Counted from the first letter of the stretch, positions 10,623 to 19,411 are shown. The stretch is DNA of 64,000 nucleotides from Rhizobium sp. BG4 (GCF_016864575.1 NZ_CP044125.1:558001-622000), one strand, 5' to 3'. Translations and numbers: made by a program. The notes: generated by a model not told the origin, from the letters alone.

Positions 10623-11321
10623 ATGAGCCTGCTTGATACCGTTCGAAACACCATCGTTCCGGTCCATAAGGAAGGCTATCCTTTCGTCGCCGCCTTCTTC
10701 GTCGCGTCGCTGCTGCTCGGCTGGCTGTTCAAGCCGCTGTTCTGGGTCGGCCTGATCCTGACGCTGTGGTGCGCCTATTTCTTCCGTGATCCGGAGCGCA
10801 TGACGCCACAGGACGACGATCTCGTCATCTCGCCTGCAGACGGCAAGGTCTCGTCGATCCAGATGGTGACGCCGCCGGCCGAGCTCAATCTTGGCAGCGA
10901 GCCGATGCTGCGCATCTCCGTGTTCATGAACGTCTTCAACTGCCATGTGAACCGTTCGCCGGTGCGCGGCCGCATCGTCAGCATCAACTACCGCTCCGGC
11001 AGCTTCGTGAATGCCGAGCTCGACAAGGCCAGCGAAGACAACGAGCGCAACGGCCTCGTCATCGAGACCGCGCATGGCAATATCGGTGTCGTGCAGATCG
11101 CCGGCCTGGTTGCGCGGCGCATTCTCTGCTGGGCCAATACCAACGAGCCGCTCGATGCCGGTGAACGCTTCGGCCTGATCCGCTTCGGTTCGCGCCTCGA
11201 TGTCTTCCTGCCTGCCGGTGCTGCGCCCCGCGTCGCACTGGGCCAGACGGCGATTGCCGGCGAGACGGTGCTTGCCGAATTCGCCTCCGCCAAGGGTCCG
11301 GTCATCAGCCGCCGCATCTAA
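10623..11321 (+). CDS. psd: Phosphatidylserine decarboxylase proenzyme
   Basis: A 232-residue inner-membrane-associated enzyme that converts phosphatidylserine to phosphatidylethanolamine. The short bacterial form is expected to self-cleave between Gly189 and Ser190 ([11 protein letters not shown]), making the pyruvoyl group on the small alpha chain. Two hydrophobic stretches lie near 20-55; [10 protein letters not shown] and SPADGKV are family signatures. AGGAGA precedes the ATG. Only 18 bp separate it from pssA, so the two-step PE pathway is encoded as an operon (decarboxylase first). Confidence 0.95.
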   Translation: MSLLDTVRNTIVPVHKEGYPFVAAFFVASLLLGWLFKPLFWVGLILTLWCAYFFRDPERMTPQDDDLVISPADGKVSSIQMVTPPAELNLGSEPMLRISVFMNVFNCHVNRSPVRGRIVSINYRSGSFVNAELDKASEDNERNGLVIETAHGNIGVVQIAGLVARRILCWANTNEPLDAGERFGLIRFGSRLDVFLPAGAAPRVALGQTAIAGETVLAEFASAKGPVISRRI

Positions 11322-11339
11322 GACGATCAGGAGCGACAG

Positions 11340-12185
11340 ATGGAGACGCCTTTCCCACCTTTCGAGCCCAACGGACCGAACGATTCGGCGCGTGGTCCGA
11401 GACTGCGTGAAATCCCGCTCCGGCTGGTCGTTCCCAATCTCATCACCATTCTCGCCATCTGCGCCGGCCTGACCGGTATCCGCCTCGCCTTCGAGGGCCG
11501 TTACGAGCTTGCCGTGATGATGGTGCTGCTCGCCGCCTTCCTCGACGGCATCGACGGCCGTATCGCGCGGCTGATGAAGGCGACGTCGAAATTCGGCGCG
11601 CAGATGGATTCGCTCGCCGACATCGTCAATTTCGGCGTGGCCCCTGCCCTCGTCGGCTATGTCTATGCGCTCGACCAGGCCCGCTCGATCGGCTGGATCG
11701 CGGCGCTGATCTATGCGATCGCCGCCGGCCTGCGCCTTGCCCGCTTCAACGTCATGTCGGAGCGCGAGAACCGGGCGCCCTGGCAGTCGGAATATTTCGT
11801 CGGCGTGCCCGCGCCCGCCGGCGCCATGCTGGTGCTGGCGCCCGTCTATCTCGGTTTCCTCGGCCTGGAGACGGACCGCCTCTTCGCGCTCCTGTCGTCC
11901 GCCTATACCGTTCTCATCGCCTTCCTGCTGATCAGCCGCCTGCCAGTCTGGTCGGGCAAGCAGGAGGGCAGCAAGCTGCGCCGCGATCTGGTGCTGCCGC
12001 TGATGCTCGGTGTCGTTCTCTATGTCGCGCTGCTGATGAGCTACACCTGGGAGATCATGGTCTTCACCGTAGTCATCTATCTGATATCGCTGCCCTTCGG
12101 CGCTCGGCGCTGGAAGAAGAAATACGGCACGCTGACGATCGAGGAACCCGGCGTCGGCGAAGACGATATGGGCCGCCATATCTGA
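11340..12185 (+). CDS. pssA: CDP-diacylglycerol-serine O-phosphatidyltransferase
   Basis: A 281-residue integral membrane enzyme making phosphatidylserine from CDP-diacylglycerol and serine. The CDP-alcohol phosphotransferase signature DGx2ARx8Gx3Dx3D is complete (DGIDGRIARLMKATS through DSLAD, about residues 64-88). About eight hydrophobic helices follow a polar N-terminus. It lies in an operon with psd, which uses its product; in rhizobia phosphatidylethanolamine made this way affects membrane properties and symbiosis (family knowledge). CAGGAGCGACAG precedes the start, and a hairpin follows the stop. Confidence 0.94.
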   Translation: METPFPPFEPNGPNDSARGPRLREIPLRLVVPNLITILAICAGLTGIRLAFEGRYELAVMMVLLAAFLDGIDGRIARLMKATSKFGAQMDSLADIVNFGVAPALVGYVYALDQARSIGWIAALIYAIAAGLRLARFNVMSERENRAPWQSEYFVGVPAPAGAMLVLAPVYLGFLGLETDRLFALLSSAYTVLIAFLLISRLPVWSGKQEGSKLRRDLVLPLMLGVVLYVALLMSYTWEIMVFTVVIYLISLPFGARRWKKKYGTLTIEEPGVGEDDMGRHI

Positions 12186-12192
12186 TTTGATT

Positions 12193-12217
12193 AGCACGCT
12201 ACTCATGCGTGCTTTTC
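12193..12217 (+). terminator. Rho-independent terminator after pssA
   Basis: Stem AGCACGC / GCGTGCT with a seven-base loop, followed by TTTTC, starting eight bases after the pssA stop. Confidence 0.75.
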
Positions 12218-12341
12218 GCATCAAGCCTCGCGCAAAGTTTTCGCCTTACACACTTCCTGATAATCGATGCCTCTATTTTGTCGCTATTGCCGACAAAAGA
12301 GCAAATCAGAACATGTCCAGGGAACACGTAAGGAGAGTATC

Positions 12342-12482
12342 GTGACCTCGAAGAAGACTGGCTCCACGGAACAGCCGGCCAAGCATGACCTCAGCACCCA
12401 CTACCGCCCGCTCGGCCTGAAGGCCGTGCTGGCAGCAGCACTGATGCTGAAGAAGCCTGCCCTCATCAAGAAGCCCGCCTAA
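12342..12482 (+). CDS. Small basic hypothetical protein (46 aa)
   Basis: A short ORF with a GTG start at 12342, eight bases after AAGGAGAG, one of the clearer ribosome sites nearby. The product has a polar N-terminus (KKTGSTEQPAKHDLSTHYRP), a hydrophobic centre (LKAVLAAALML) and a lysine-rich end (KKPALIKKPA). A longer in-frame ATG at 12267 would put this ribosome site inside the gene, so I reject it. No known domain. It could be a small membrane-associated peptide. It overlaps the stop of the convergent LysE gene by four bases. Confidence 0.6.
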   Translation: MTSKKTGSTEQPAKHDLSTHYRPLGLKAVLAAALMLKKPALIKKPA

Positions 12483-13102
12483 GCGGCCGCGAAAAAGCGG
12501 ATGAGCAGGCTGATCGCCAGCAGGCTCATGACGACACCGATGATGACGTCGAGAACCCGCCAGGCGGCGGGTTTCGCGAAGACCGGCTGAAGCAGCCGCG
12601 CTCCATATCCCAGCCCGAAAAACCAGACGAATGACGCAACGGCAGCACCGATGCCGTAAGCGAGGCGATCTGCGCCCTGATAGGCCGCCGACAGGCTGCC
12701 GAGCAGCACCACCGTATCCAGATAGACATGCGGATTGAGGAAGGTGAAGGCGAGGCATGTGGCGACCGCCGCCTTCAATCCCAGCGCCTGCGGCGCCCCG
12801 GCCTGCATGGCGCCCGGATGTAGGGCACGGCGGAAGGCCATGAAGGCATAGGAGCCGAGGAAGACGGCGCCGCCAAGCGTCACCACCGAGATCAGCACCG
12901 GAGACTGCGATACCAGCGTACCCAGACCGCCCACACCGGCGGCGATCAGCAGCGCATCCGACAGCGCGCAGATCAGGCAGAGAATGAAGACATGCGAGCG
13001 CAGCAGGCCCTGGCGGAGAATGAAGGCATTCTGAGCGCCGATGGCGATAATCAGGGATGCGCCAAGGAAGAAGCCCGAAAGGGCAGCCGAAATCGAGATC
13101 AT
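12479..13102 (-). CDS. LysE/ArgO-family amino-acid exporter
   Basis: A 207-residue inner-membrane protein of the LysE family, which exports basic amino acids. Six hydrophobic segments and the N-terminal signature GASLIIAIGAQNAFILRQGL are present, along with the mid-protein LNPHVYLDTVVLLGS motif. Length fits the ArgO/LysE type. The upstream SRAP gene lies on the same strand, 31 bp away, so cotranscription is possible. No LysG-type regulator is adjacent. Confidence 0.88.
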   Translation of the reverse strand: MISISAALSGFFLGASLIIAIGAQNAFILRQGLLRSHVFILCLICALSDALLIAAGVGGLGTLVSQSPVLISVVTLGGAVFLGSYAFMAFRRALHPGAMQAGAPQALGLKAAVATCLAFTFLNPHVYLDTVVLLGSLSAAYQGADRLAYGIGAAVASFVWFFGLGYGARLLQPVFAKPAAWRVLDVIIGVVMSLLAISLLIRFFAAA

Positions 13103-13133
13103 GAAGATGGTCCGGGAATGAGAAGATTGGAAA

Positions 13134-13895
13134 TCAGAAGAAGCTGAGCTGCCCGTCGCCGGGCTTCTTGGCAGGTGCCTTCGGGGGCTTTTCGAGAACG
13201 ACGGGCGTCTGCAGGTCCTCGCCCATGTTCGCCACCTTGTTGACCTTGTCGGAAACAGGGATGGCTTCGAAGAAGTCTTCCTCGACAGGCCTCATCAGGT
13301 CGGCAACCTCGCGCGGCTCCTGCGTCTTGCAGTCGAGCCAGCGGGTATAGTCCTCGGGCTTGATGACGACGGGCATCCGGTCGTGGATCGGCGCGATCGC
13401 AGCATTGGCCGCCGTCGTCAGGATCGCGCCGGTATCGACTTCCGAGCCATCGGCCGACGACCATGTCTCCATCAGCCCGGCAAAGGCAACGATGCCGCCA
13501 TGCTTCGGCTTGATCCAGTAGGCCTGCGATTTCTCGCCGCTTTCCTTCGACGGGCGGTGCCATTCGTAGAAACCGCTTGCCGGGATCAAGACGCGGCGGT
13601 GGCGCATGGCGGCGCGGAAGGACGCCTTGCCAATCGCCGTTTCGGCCCGGGCATTGATCAGCAGCGGAAATTCCTTGGGATCCTTGACCCAGGAAGGCGT
13701 GAAGCCCCAGCGCACCAGGACGGCGCGGCGATCCGGAAGATTGCTGCCCTTCTCCGGCGTTTCTCCGGAGACGACGACGAGGATCGGCTGCGTCGGCGCA
13801 ATATTGTAGCGCGCCGGAAAGTCCTCGAGCTCAAAAAGCCCGAGCAGGTCCTGCAGCTCTTCCGGAGATATCGTCAGGGCGTAGCGTCCGCACAT
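13134..13895 (-). CDS. SRAP-domain protein (YedK/HMCES type)
   Basis: A 253-residue SOS-response-associated peptidase (SRAP) protein. Members form a stable thiazolidine crosslink with abasic sites in single-stranded DNA through Cys2, exposed after removal of Met1. The start must therefore be the ATG at 13895 (MCGRYAL), not the frame start 27 bases upstream. The active-site set is visible: Cys2, the Asn/Glu motif NARAET, SGFYEW, and the His of IHDRMPVVI. The C-terminus is Lys/Pro-rich and ends GDGQLSFF. Function in this strain is inferred from the family. Confidence 0.93.
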   Translation of the reverse strand: MCGRYALTISPEELQDLLGLFELEDFPARYNIAPTQPILVVVSGETPEKGSNLPDRRAVLVRWGFTPSWVKDPKEFPLLINARAETAIGKASFRAAMRHRRVLIPASGFYEWHRPSKESGEKSQAYWIKPKHGGIVAFAGLMETWSSADGSEVDTGAILTTAANAAIAPIHDRMPVVIKPEDYTRWLDCKTQEPREVADLMRPVEEDFFEAIPVSDKVNKVANMGEDLQTPVVLEKPPKAPAKKPGDGQLSFF

Positions 13896-13937
13896 GCCCT
13901 GTCTTTGCACCCTGCCGCGCAACGGTCAAGGGTGGGC

Positions 13938-14258
13938 TCAACTGCGTGGCGCAAAGAGGATGATTGCTGTTCCGGCAAGGCAGATCGCGGCGCCGCCGAT
14001 GTCCCACCGGTCGGGAATGCGGTTTTCGACGAGCCACAGCCAGAGGAGCGAGGCGACGATATAGATGCCACCGTAAGCGGCGAATGTGCGCCCCGCAGCC
14101 TCGCTCGGCACGAAGGTCAGCAGCCAGGCGAAGAGCGCCAGCGACACCATGCCCGGCGCCAGCCACCAGACGGACTTGCCCATCTTCAGCCAGGCCCAGA
14201 AGGCGAAGCAGCCGGCGATCTCGAAGAGCGCGGCAAAGGCATAGATCAGATAGGTCAG
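13938..14258 (-). CDS. YnfA/UPF0060 small membrane protein, apparent CTG start
   Basis: A four-helix membrane protein of the UPF0060/YnfA family (small multidrug-resistance-like fold). The first ATG (14183) would remove the first helix and leave 81 residues, but the frame continues upstream through [20 protein letters not shown], a typical family N-terminus. Full length (106 residues) is reached at a CTG at 14256-14258, four bases after AGAGAAG; an in-frame TAA lies ten codons further upstream and no ATG, GTG or TTG lies between. So either CTG is the real start or a substitution has destroyed it. Function unknown. Confidence 0.8.
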   Translation of the reverse strand: MTYLIYAFAALFEIAGCFAFWAWLKMGKSVWWLAPGMVSLALFAWLLTFVPSEAAGRTFAAYGGIYIVASLLWLWLVENRIPDRWDIGGAAICLAGTAIILFAPRS

Positions 14259-14358
14259 CGGGCTTCTCTTCGAATCGATGCTGCGTTAGTCAGGTTCATC
14301 GATACGCTCGGCGATCGCCCCGCAATTCGCAACCGGCAGAGCCACGGAAACGGCAGAA

Positions 14359-14775
14359 ATGACTTCGACGGCCAAGGCAGCATCCTCCGCCATCCTCGAA
14401 CGCGACGGCAAATATCTGCTGGTGCTGCGCCGCAATCCGCCATCCGCCGACATGTATGCCTTTCCGGGCGGCCGCGCCGAAGAGGGCGAGACGCCCGATG
14501 AGACGGCGCTGCGGGAATTCCAGGAAGAGACCGGTATTGTGGCTCGCAACCCTCAACTCTTTTCGGTCTACGATCTGAAGACGCATGCGCCCGATGGCAG
14601 CGTCACCAGCCATTTCTTCCTGTCGGTCTTCACCGTCGAGGCGGATGCCGATGCCGTTGCGGAAGCCGCCGATGATGCCGCCGATCTCGGCTGGTACAGC
14701 GTGGACGAGATCCGCCGGATGCCGGTGCCGCAATCCGTTCTCGAATGCGCCGAGCGGCTGGCGCTTCGACAATAA
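14359..14775 (+). CDS. Nudix hydrolase
   Basis: A 138-residue Nudix enzyme that would hydrolyse a nucleoside diphosphate linked to another moiety. The Nudix box is perfect, from Gly38 to Ile60 (Gx5Ex7REUxEExGU: GRAEEGETPDETALREFQEE then TGI). The N-terminus (SSAILERDGKYLLVLRRNPPSADMYAFPGG) resembles the ADP-ribose or MutT-like group. It is divergent from ynfA. The sequence gives no safe substrate. Confidence 0.9.
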   Translation: MTSTAKAASSAILERDGKYLLVLRRNPPSADMYAFPGGRAEEGETPDETALREFQEETGIVARNPQLFSVYDLKTHAPDGSVTSHFFLSVFTVEADADAVAEAADDAADLGWYSVDEIRRMPVPQSVLECAERLALRQ

Positions 14776-14835
14776 CGGCGTGGAAACTCCGCCACGCGCC
14801 TTGTTCCCGACACGGCTTGCGTATCAACTGTTCAC

Positions 14836-15273
14836 ATGATTCCCGTACGACGCGTTGTTTTGTCCCTGTTCTTGTGCGCCGGTGCAGCGATGAGCGCGCC
14901 CGTCTGGGCACAGGGCAAGAATGCGGCGGCGCCTGCGGCACCCGAGGCACCCCCGCCTCCACCGGCGGCCGTACCCTACGACGACAAGCTTTTGCGGTTT
15001 GCGGAAGTGATCGGTTCGGTGCATTACCTGCGCACGCTCTGCAAGGCGCCAGGCGGCGACGAGTGGCGCAACAGCATGCAGCAACTGCTTGATTCCGAAG
15101 CGAAAGACGAGCCTCAGCGCAAAGAGAAGCTGACCGCTGCTTTCAACCGTGGATACCGTGCCTTCGCATCCGTCTATACCGATTGCACCGCATCGGCGAT
15201 CGTGGCAGAAGAGCGCTACCGTAACGAAGGTGCAACACTTGCCACAGAAATTACTTCGCGGTTTGGAAATTGA
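14836..15273 (+). CDS. Secreted TIGR02301-family protein
   Basis: A 145-residue protein with an N-terminal signal peptide (MIPVRRVVLSLFLCAGAAMSAPVWA, cleavage likely after AQG) and a Pro/Ala linker (APEAPPPPPAAVPYDD). The helical domain that follows (LRFAEVIGSVHYLRTLC, then NRGYRAFASVYTDC) fits the alphaproteobacterial family TIGR02301, function unknown. Two cysteines in the mature part could pair in the periplasm. The start has only a weak ribosome site. Confidence 0.75.
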   Translation: MIPVRRVVLSLFLCAGAAMSAPVWAQGKNAAAPAAPEAPPPPPAAVPYDDKLLRFAEVIGSVHYLRTLCKAPGGDEWRNSMQQLLDSEAKDEPQRKEKLTAAFNRGYRAFASVYTDCTASAIVAEERYRNEGATLATEITSRFGN

Positions 15274-15373
15274 CGTTTAATTAACCTGTTTTCACTCCCG
15301 CGCGTGTCGTTTTGGGAAAAGGCTGATAGAGTTGTTAACCAGGCAGTAAGGCATGCAGTTCGAGGAAAAGAAA

Positions 15374-15631
15374 ATGGAACCGAGCCTCAACGACATCGAC
15401 GACATGATCGTCCATGAAAAGATGCAGGCGGCTTTGGAGTACCACAACGAAGCTTGGGCTGACGGCATGGCCGACGGCATCGAGCCTGAGATCATCGCCG
15501 ACACCGCCATCATTCACGCCCTTCGCGAAACGATCCGCCTGCATGGCGAAAACAGCGCGGAAGCCCTGCTCGATTCGCTGCGTGAACGTATGCTTGCTGG
15601 CGAGTTTTCTCCGAACCGCAGACTGCAGTAA
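15374..15631 (+). CDS. Conserved hypothetical acidic protein (85 aa)
   Basis: A small acidic, mostly helical protein (MEPSLNDIDDMIVHEK...) with no domain I recognise. I choose the ATG at 15374 because GAGGAAAAG sits four bases before it; an in-frame ATG at 15353 has only AAGG touching it. The gene lies 15 bp before the next secreted protein and may share its transcript. Regular codon use on this strand supports it as real. Confidence 0.68.
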   Translation: MEPSLNDIDDMIVHEKMQAALEYHNEAWADGMADGIEPEIIADTAIIHALRETIRLHGENSAEALLDSLRERMLAGEFSPNRRLQ

Positions 15632-15646
15632 AAGTTAGAGAGTCGG

Positions 15647-16399
15647 ATGCACACCGGTAAGGACAAGGCCCCGCGGCGGCTGATCGCGCCGCTTCTCGTT
15701 GCTCTATGCGCTGGCGCCGGCATTTTCGCGGCACCCGCAGCCTTTGCGCTTTCGGAGCTGCACAAGGCGCCCGGACAGCCTGATCCGCAGGCGACCGACC
15801 AGAAGAACACCCAGCAGACGCAGACACCGCCGGCGGCGACGCCCGGCGTGCCGATGCCCGATCCGCTGGTGAACAAGGATCATGCGGCGCAGAGCACCGA
15901 CAAGACGCCCGGCGCATCAGACAGCGGCAAGCCCGTCGACGTGATCTACGACATCACCAAGGTTCCCGAGCCCGTGCGCAAGATGCGCGAACAGATCGTC
16001 GAAGCAGCGGCTTCCGGCGACCTCGAGCGTCTCCGCCCGCTGATGGGCACCGGCGCACAGCAGACGCAGGTCAGCGTCGGCCAGCCGACCGACGATCCGA
16101 TCGGCACGCTGAAGGACCTTTCGGGCGATCCTGACGGCGACGAAATCCTGGCGATCATCCTCGACGTCATCTCCACCGGTTTCGTGCATGTCGGCGCGGG
16201 GACTGCCGATGAGGCCTATGTCTGGCCCTATTTTGCCGAGAAGGACCTGAAGGCGCTGACGCCGCCGGAGCGCGTCGAGCTGCTGCGCATCGTCACCGCA
16301 GGCGATCTTTCCGACATGCAGGAATTCGGCGGCTACAATTTCTATCGCCTTGGCATTGCGCCCGACGGCAAGTGGAAGTTCTTCACCGCCGGCGATTGA
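15647..16399 (+). CDS. Secreted hypothetical protein (250 aa)
   Basis: After a basic N-terminus comes a signal peptide (LIAPLLVALCAGAGIFAAPAAFA), then a Gln/Thr/Pro-rich linker (ATDQKNTQQTQTPPAATPG) and a globular C-terminal half (about 105-250) with KVPEPVRKMREQIVEAAASG, AYVWPYFAEKDL and a final LGIAPDGKWKFFTAGD. This architecture is common among uncharacterised rhizobial periplasmic proteins. I cannot assign a function. It lies directly downstream of the 85-residue protein and upstream of ygfZ. Confidence 0.72.
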   Translation: MHTGKDKAPRRLIAPLLVALCAGAGIFAAPAAFALSELHKAPGQPDPQATDQKNTQQTQTPPAATPGVPMPDPLVNKDHAAQSTDKTPGASDSGKPVDVIYDITKVPEPVRKMREQIVEAAASGDLERLRPLMGTGAQQTQVSVGQPTDDPIGTLKDLSGDPDGDEILAIILDVISTGFVHVGAGTADEAYVWPYFAEKDLKALTPPERVELLRIVTAGDLSDMQEFGGYNFYRLGIAPDGKWKFFTAGD

Positions 16400-16475
16400 T
16401 CGCCCCTGCCCGCCGCTTGCAGCGGCGGCGCGGAAGACTTAACTCTGAGCGATCACGAACGCGACAGGTTTCGCC

Positions 16476-17315
16476 ATGCCCTCCGTCTTTCTTCCGCACC
16501 GCGCCCTTCTCAGGATCGGTGGCGCTGACGCCGGGTCATTCCTGCAGAACCTCATCACCACCGATATCGTCTCGATGGCGCCGGATGAGGCACGCCCCGG
16601 CGCGCTACTGACGCCGCAGGGCAAGATTCTCTTCGATTTCATGATCTGGCGCGATGGCACGGATTTCGTCATCGAGACCGAGCGCGAGCAGTTCGAAGCG
16701 CTGACGAAGCGGCTGACCATGTACAAGCTGCGCGCCGCCGTGACGCTTGCGCCGGTGGACGCCGAGGGCGTGACCGTTTCCTGGGACAGCGATGCGGCCG
16801 ATGGCGCTGCCGACAGCCGCTTTGCCAGGGCGGGCATCACACTTCGCCGCCAGGCCGGAAAGCACGGCACTGACGACGCTTCGCTCTATGACGGCCTGCG
16901 CGCGGCGCATGGTGTCGTCACCTCGGGCGCCGACTTCGCGCTGCAGGACGCATTCCCGCATGACGTGCTGATGGATCTGAACGGCGGGCTCTCCTTCAAG
17001 AAGGGCTGCTATGTCGGCCAGGAGGTCGTATCCCGCATGCAGCATCGCGGTACGGCGCGGCGGCGCGTGGTGACGGTTTCTGCTGGCACACACCTGCCGG
17101 CATCGGGCACGGAGATCACCGCAGGCGGCAAGCCGGTCGGCACGCTCGGCACGGTCAGCGGCAAGAGCGGGCTGGCGATCGTGCGCATCGACCGCGCCGG
17201 CGAAGCGATGGCTGCGGAAACGCCGCTGCTTGCCGGTGACGTGCCTGTCACGCTCGCCCTGCCCGGCTGGAGCGGCCTTGCCTTCCCGTCCACATCCGAC
17301 GAGGCCAGCGCGTGA
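16476..17315 (+). CDS. ygfZ: YgfZ/GcvT-like folate-binding protein (Fe-S cluster maintenance)
   Basis: A 279-residue protein of the YgfZ (COG0354) family, tetrahydrofolate-binding relatives of GcvT that help assemble or repair certain Fe-S proteins. The family signature KGCYVGQEVVSRMQHRG, with the conserved Cys178, is at residues 176-192. Early motifs (GADAGSFLQNLITTDI, LLTPQGKILFDF) also fit. Its TGA overlaps the GTG of the following HD-domain gene, which in turn overlaps the phosphatase gene, so three genes look translationally coupled. Confidence 0.9.
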   Translation: MPSVFLPHRALLRIGGADAGSFLQNLITTDIVSMAPDEARPGALLTPQGKILFDFMIWRDGTDFVIETEREQFEALTKRLTMYKLRAAVTLAPVDAEGVTVSWDSDAADGAADSRFARAGITLRRQAGKHGTDDASLYDGLRAAHGVVTSGADFALQDAFPHDVLMDLNGGLSFKKGCYVGQEVVSRMQHRGTARRRVVTVSAGTHLPASGTEITAGGKPVGTLGTVSGKSGLAIVRIDRAGEAMAAETPLLAGDVPVTLALPGWSGLAFPSTSDEASA

Positions 17316-17914
17316 CCAAGCCGCCCCGCGCCTGGCAGCGCATGCTCTCCGGCAGGCGGCTCGATCTTCTCGATCCCTCGCCGCTCGATGTCGAGCTCAG
17401 CGATATCGCCCACGGTCTTGCCCGTGTTGCGCGCTGGAACGGCCAGACCTCGGGAAACCACGCCTTCTCCGTTGCGCAGCACAGCCTTGTCGTCGAGGAC
17501 ATCTTCCGCCGCCTCAACGAGGCGAGTGCCAGCGACTGCCTGATGGCGCTGCTGCATGACGCCCCGGAATATGTGATCGGCGACATGATCTCGCCGTTCA
17601 AATCTGTCGTCGGCGGCGGCTACAAGACCGTCGAGAAGCGGCTGGAAGCGGCCGTGCACCTGCGCTTCGGCCTGCCGCCGCATGCCTCGCGCGAGCTCAA
17701 GGACAAGATCAAGAAGGCCGACACCATTGCCGCCTATTTTGAGGCGACCTGCCTTGCCGGCTTCACTTCAGTCGAAGCGCAGAAGTTCTTCGGCCAGCCG
17801 CGCGGCATCACCAAGGAAATGCTGCTGATCGAGCCGCTGCCGGCCACCGAGGCGCAGCAGCTGTTCTGTGATCGCTTTGCGGCGATCGAGGCACTCAGGA
17901 GCGCCAAGCCGTGA
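17312..17914 (+). CDS. HD-domain phosphohydrolase (YfbR-like)
   Basis: A 200-residue metal-dependent phosphohydrolase resembling 5'-deoxynucleotidase YfbR. HD-type metal ligands are visible: His50 (GNHAFSVAQHS), His82-Asp83 (LLHDAPEYVIGD) and a later acidic residue (IKKADTIAAYFEA). The GTG start overlaps the ygfZ stop, and the gene's own stop overlaps the GTG of the next gene. Nucleotidase activity is a family inference; other HD substrates are possible. Confidence 0.85.
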   Translation: MTKPPRAWQRMLSGRRLDLLDPSPLDVELSDIAHGLARVARWNGQTSGNHAFSVAQHSLVVEDIFRRLNEASASDCLMALLHDAPEYVIGDMISPFKSVVGGGYKTVEKRLEAAVHLRFGLPPHASRELKDKIKKADTIAAYFEATCLAGFTSVEAQKFFGQPRGITKEMLLIEPLPATEAQQLFCDRFAAIEALRSAKP

Positions 17915-18441
17915 CGCGGATCGTCGTCTCGCCGCTTGCCCGCATCGCCGAGATGGCCGTGCGCCACGGCGCCCGCGAGATGGTGAGCCTGATGGCCAAG
18001 GAGCAGGCGTTCCACCGCCCGGGGGTGATTTCCGCCAGCCGCCATCTGCTGCTGCATATGAACGACATCGCCTTCAAGGGTACCGGCAATCTGGTAGCGC
18101 CCGGCGAAGCGCATGTGCGCGAGATCATCGACTTTGCCGCCGCCTGGGACCAGAGCGCGCCGCTGCTCGTTCATTGCTGGATGGGCGTGTCTCGATCACC
18201 GGCGGCTGCCCTTGTCGCAGCCCTTTCGCTGGTGCCCGATCAGGATGAGACGGCGCTTGCGGAGCGGTTGCGCGCCGCCTCCCCCTATGCCACGCCGAAC
18301 ACCCGGATCATTGAGATCGGCGATGCGCTGCTCGATCGCAAGGGCAGGCTTGTCGATGCCGTGCGCGCCATCGGGCGCGGCGCCGAAGCCGACGGCAATG
18401 CGCCTTTCATGTTTACGATCGCGCCCGAAAAAGCCGGTTGA
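17911..18441 (+). CDS. Dual-specificity/tyrosine phosphatase-like protein
   Basis: A 176-residue protein with the cysteine phosphatase P-loop HCWMGVSRS (Cys89, Arg95; HCx5R), plus a conserved region upstream (MNDIAFKGTGNLVAPGEAHV) that may supply the general-acid loop. The GTG start overlaps the HD gene stop. It fits the short bacterial phosphatases annotated as dual-specificity or protein-tyrosine phosphatase. Whether it acts on proteins or on small phosphoesters is not clear; pairing with an HD phosphohydrolase suggests a nucleotide or small-molecule role, but that is inference. Confidence 0.8.
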   Translation: MTRIVVSPLARIAEMAVRHGAREMVSLMAKEQAFHRPGVISASRHLLLHMNDIAFKGTGNLVAPGEAHVREIIDFAAAWDQSAPLLVHCWMGVSRSPAAALVAALSLVPDQDETALAERLRAASPYATPNTRIIEIGDALLDRKGRLVDAVRAIGRGAEADGNAPFMFTIAPEKAG

Positions 18442-18475
18442 CGCTCCCCCACCCTGCCCCATCTAGCCAAGTGCA

Positions 18476-19411
18476 ATGGAAATTCGAGGTGTGGCAGCAG
18501 GCATGGAACAGGCAACAGACGTCATCGTAGCAACCCGGACAGCACTCAGCCAGGCAAGCGCGCTTGCCGTCCAGTATTCCTTCTCGATCCTTGGCGCGAT
18601 CATTCTCCTCATCGTCGGATGGGCGATGGCGAGCTTCGTCAGCCGCTGGGCCTATGAGGGGATTTCGCGGGTGCGGGGCATCGACGAAACGCTGGCGCGC
18701 TTCTTCACCAACGTCCTGCGCTACGCTCTCCTCATCCTCGTCTTCATCACCGTGCTCGGCCAGTTCGGGGTGCAGACGGCCTCGATCATCGCCGCTCTCG
18801 GCGCTGCCGGCCTGGCGATCGGCCTGGCGCTGCAGGGGACGCTGCAGAATATCGCGGCCGGCATCATGCTGTTGATCCTGCGGCCTTTCCGGGTCGGCGA
18901 ATATATCGAGACCAGCAGTATTTCGGGCACGGTGCGCGAGATCGGCCTCTTCGCCACCGAGTTCAAGACCGGCGACGGGCTCTACCGGCTGGCGCCGAAC
19001 TCGATCCTCTGGAACACGCCGATCACCAATTACAGCCGCGAACCGACCCGGCAGAACGAACTGAAGGTAACGGTCGCCTATGCCGACGACATCGACGCGG
19101 CGATGGACCGGCTGCTGTCGATCAGCAAACAGGATTCGCGCGTGCTGAAATCGCCGGCGCCGGCCGTGTTCATCGATACGCTCGGCGGCGCGACGCTCGG
19201 GCTGACGCTGCGTTACTGGGCCAAGACCGGTGACTGGTGGGCGCTGAGCCGCGACATGGTCAAACGCGTCAAGCTGAGCTTCGACGAAGGCGGCCACCTG
19301 ATCCCGGTCTCCGCCGCCAATGGCAATGCGGTTCCGGAACCCGAGCCGGAGGAAGCGCAGAAACCGGCCCGCCGCCGCGCCTCCTCCAAGGATCAGACGA
19401 CGCGTCAGTGA
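18476..19411 (+). CDS. Small-conductance mechanosensitive channel (MscS family)
   Basis: A 311-residue channel that would open under membrane tension to release solutes during hypo-osmotic shock. Three transmembrane helices (about 33-55, 80-100, 105-140) are followed by the MscS beta and alpha/beta domains (FRVGEYIETSSISGTV, then the LAPNSILWNTPITNYSR segment). TM3 carries the Gly/Ala-rich pore helix (AALGAAGLAIGLALQG TLQNIAAG). The C-terminus is basic and probably disordered. The start is uncertain: ATG at 18476 or at 18503, neither with a strong ribosome site. Confidence 0.9.
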   Translation: MEIRGVAAGMEQATDVIVATRTALSQASALAVQYSFSILGAIILLIVGWAMASFVSRWAYEGISRVRGIDETLARFFTNVLRYALLILVFITVLGQFGVQTASIIAALGAAGLAIGLALQGTLQNIAAGIMLLILRPFRVGEYIETSSISGTVREIGLFATEFKTGDGLYRLAPNSILWNTPITNYSREPTRQNELKVTVAYADDIDAAMDRLLSISKQDSRVLKSPAPAVFIDTLGGATLGLTLRYWAKTGDWWALSRDMVKRVKLSFDEGGHLIPVSAANGNAVPEPEPEEAQKPARRRASSKDQTTRQ

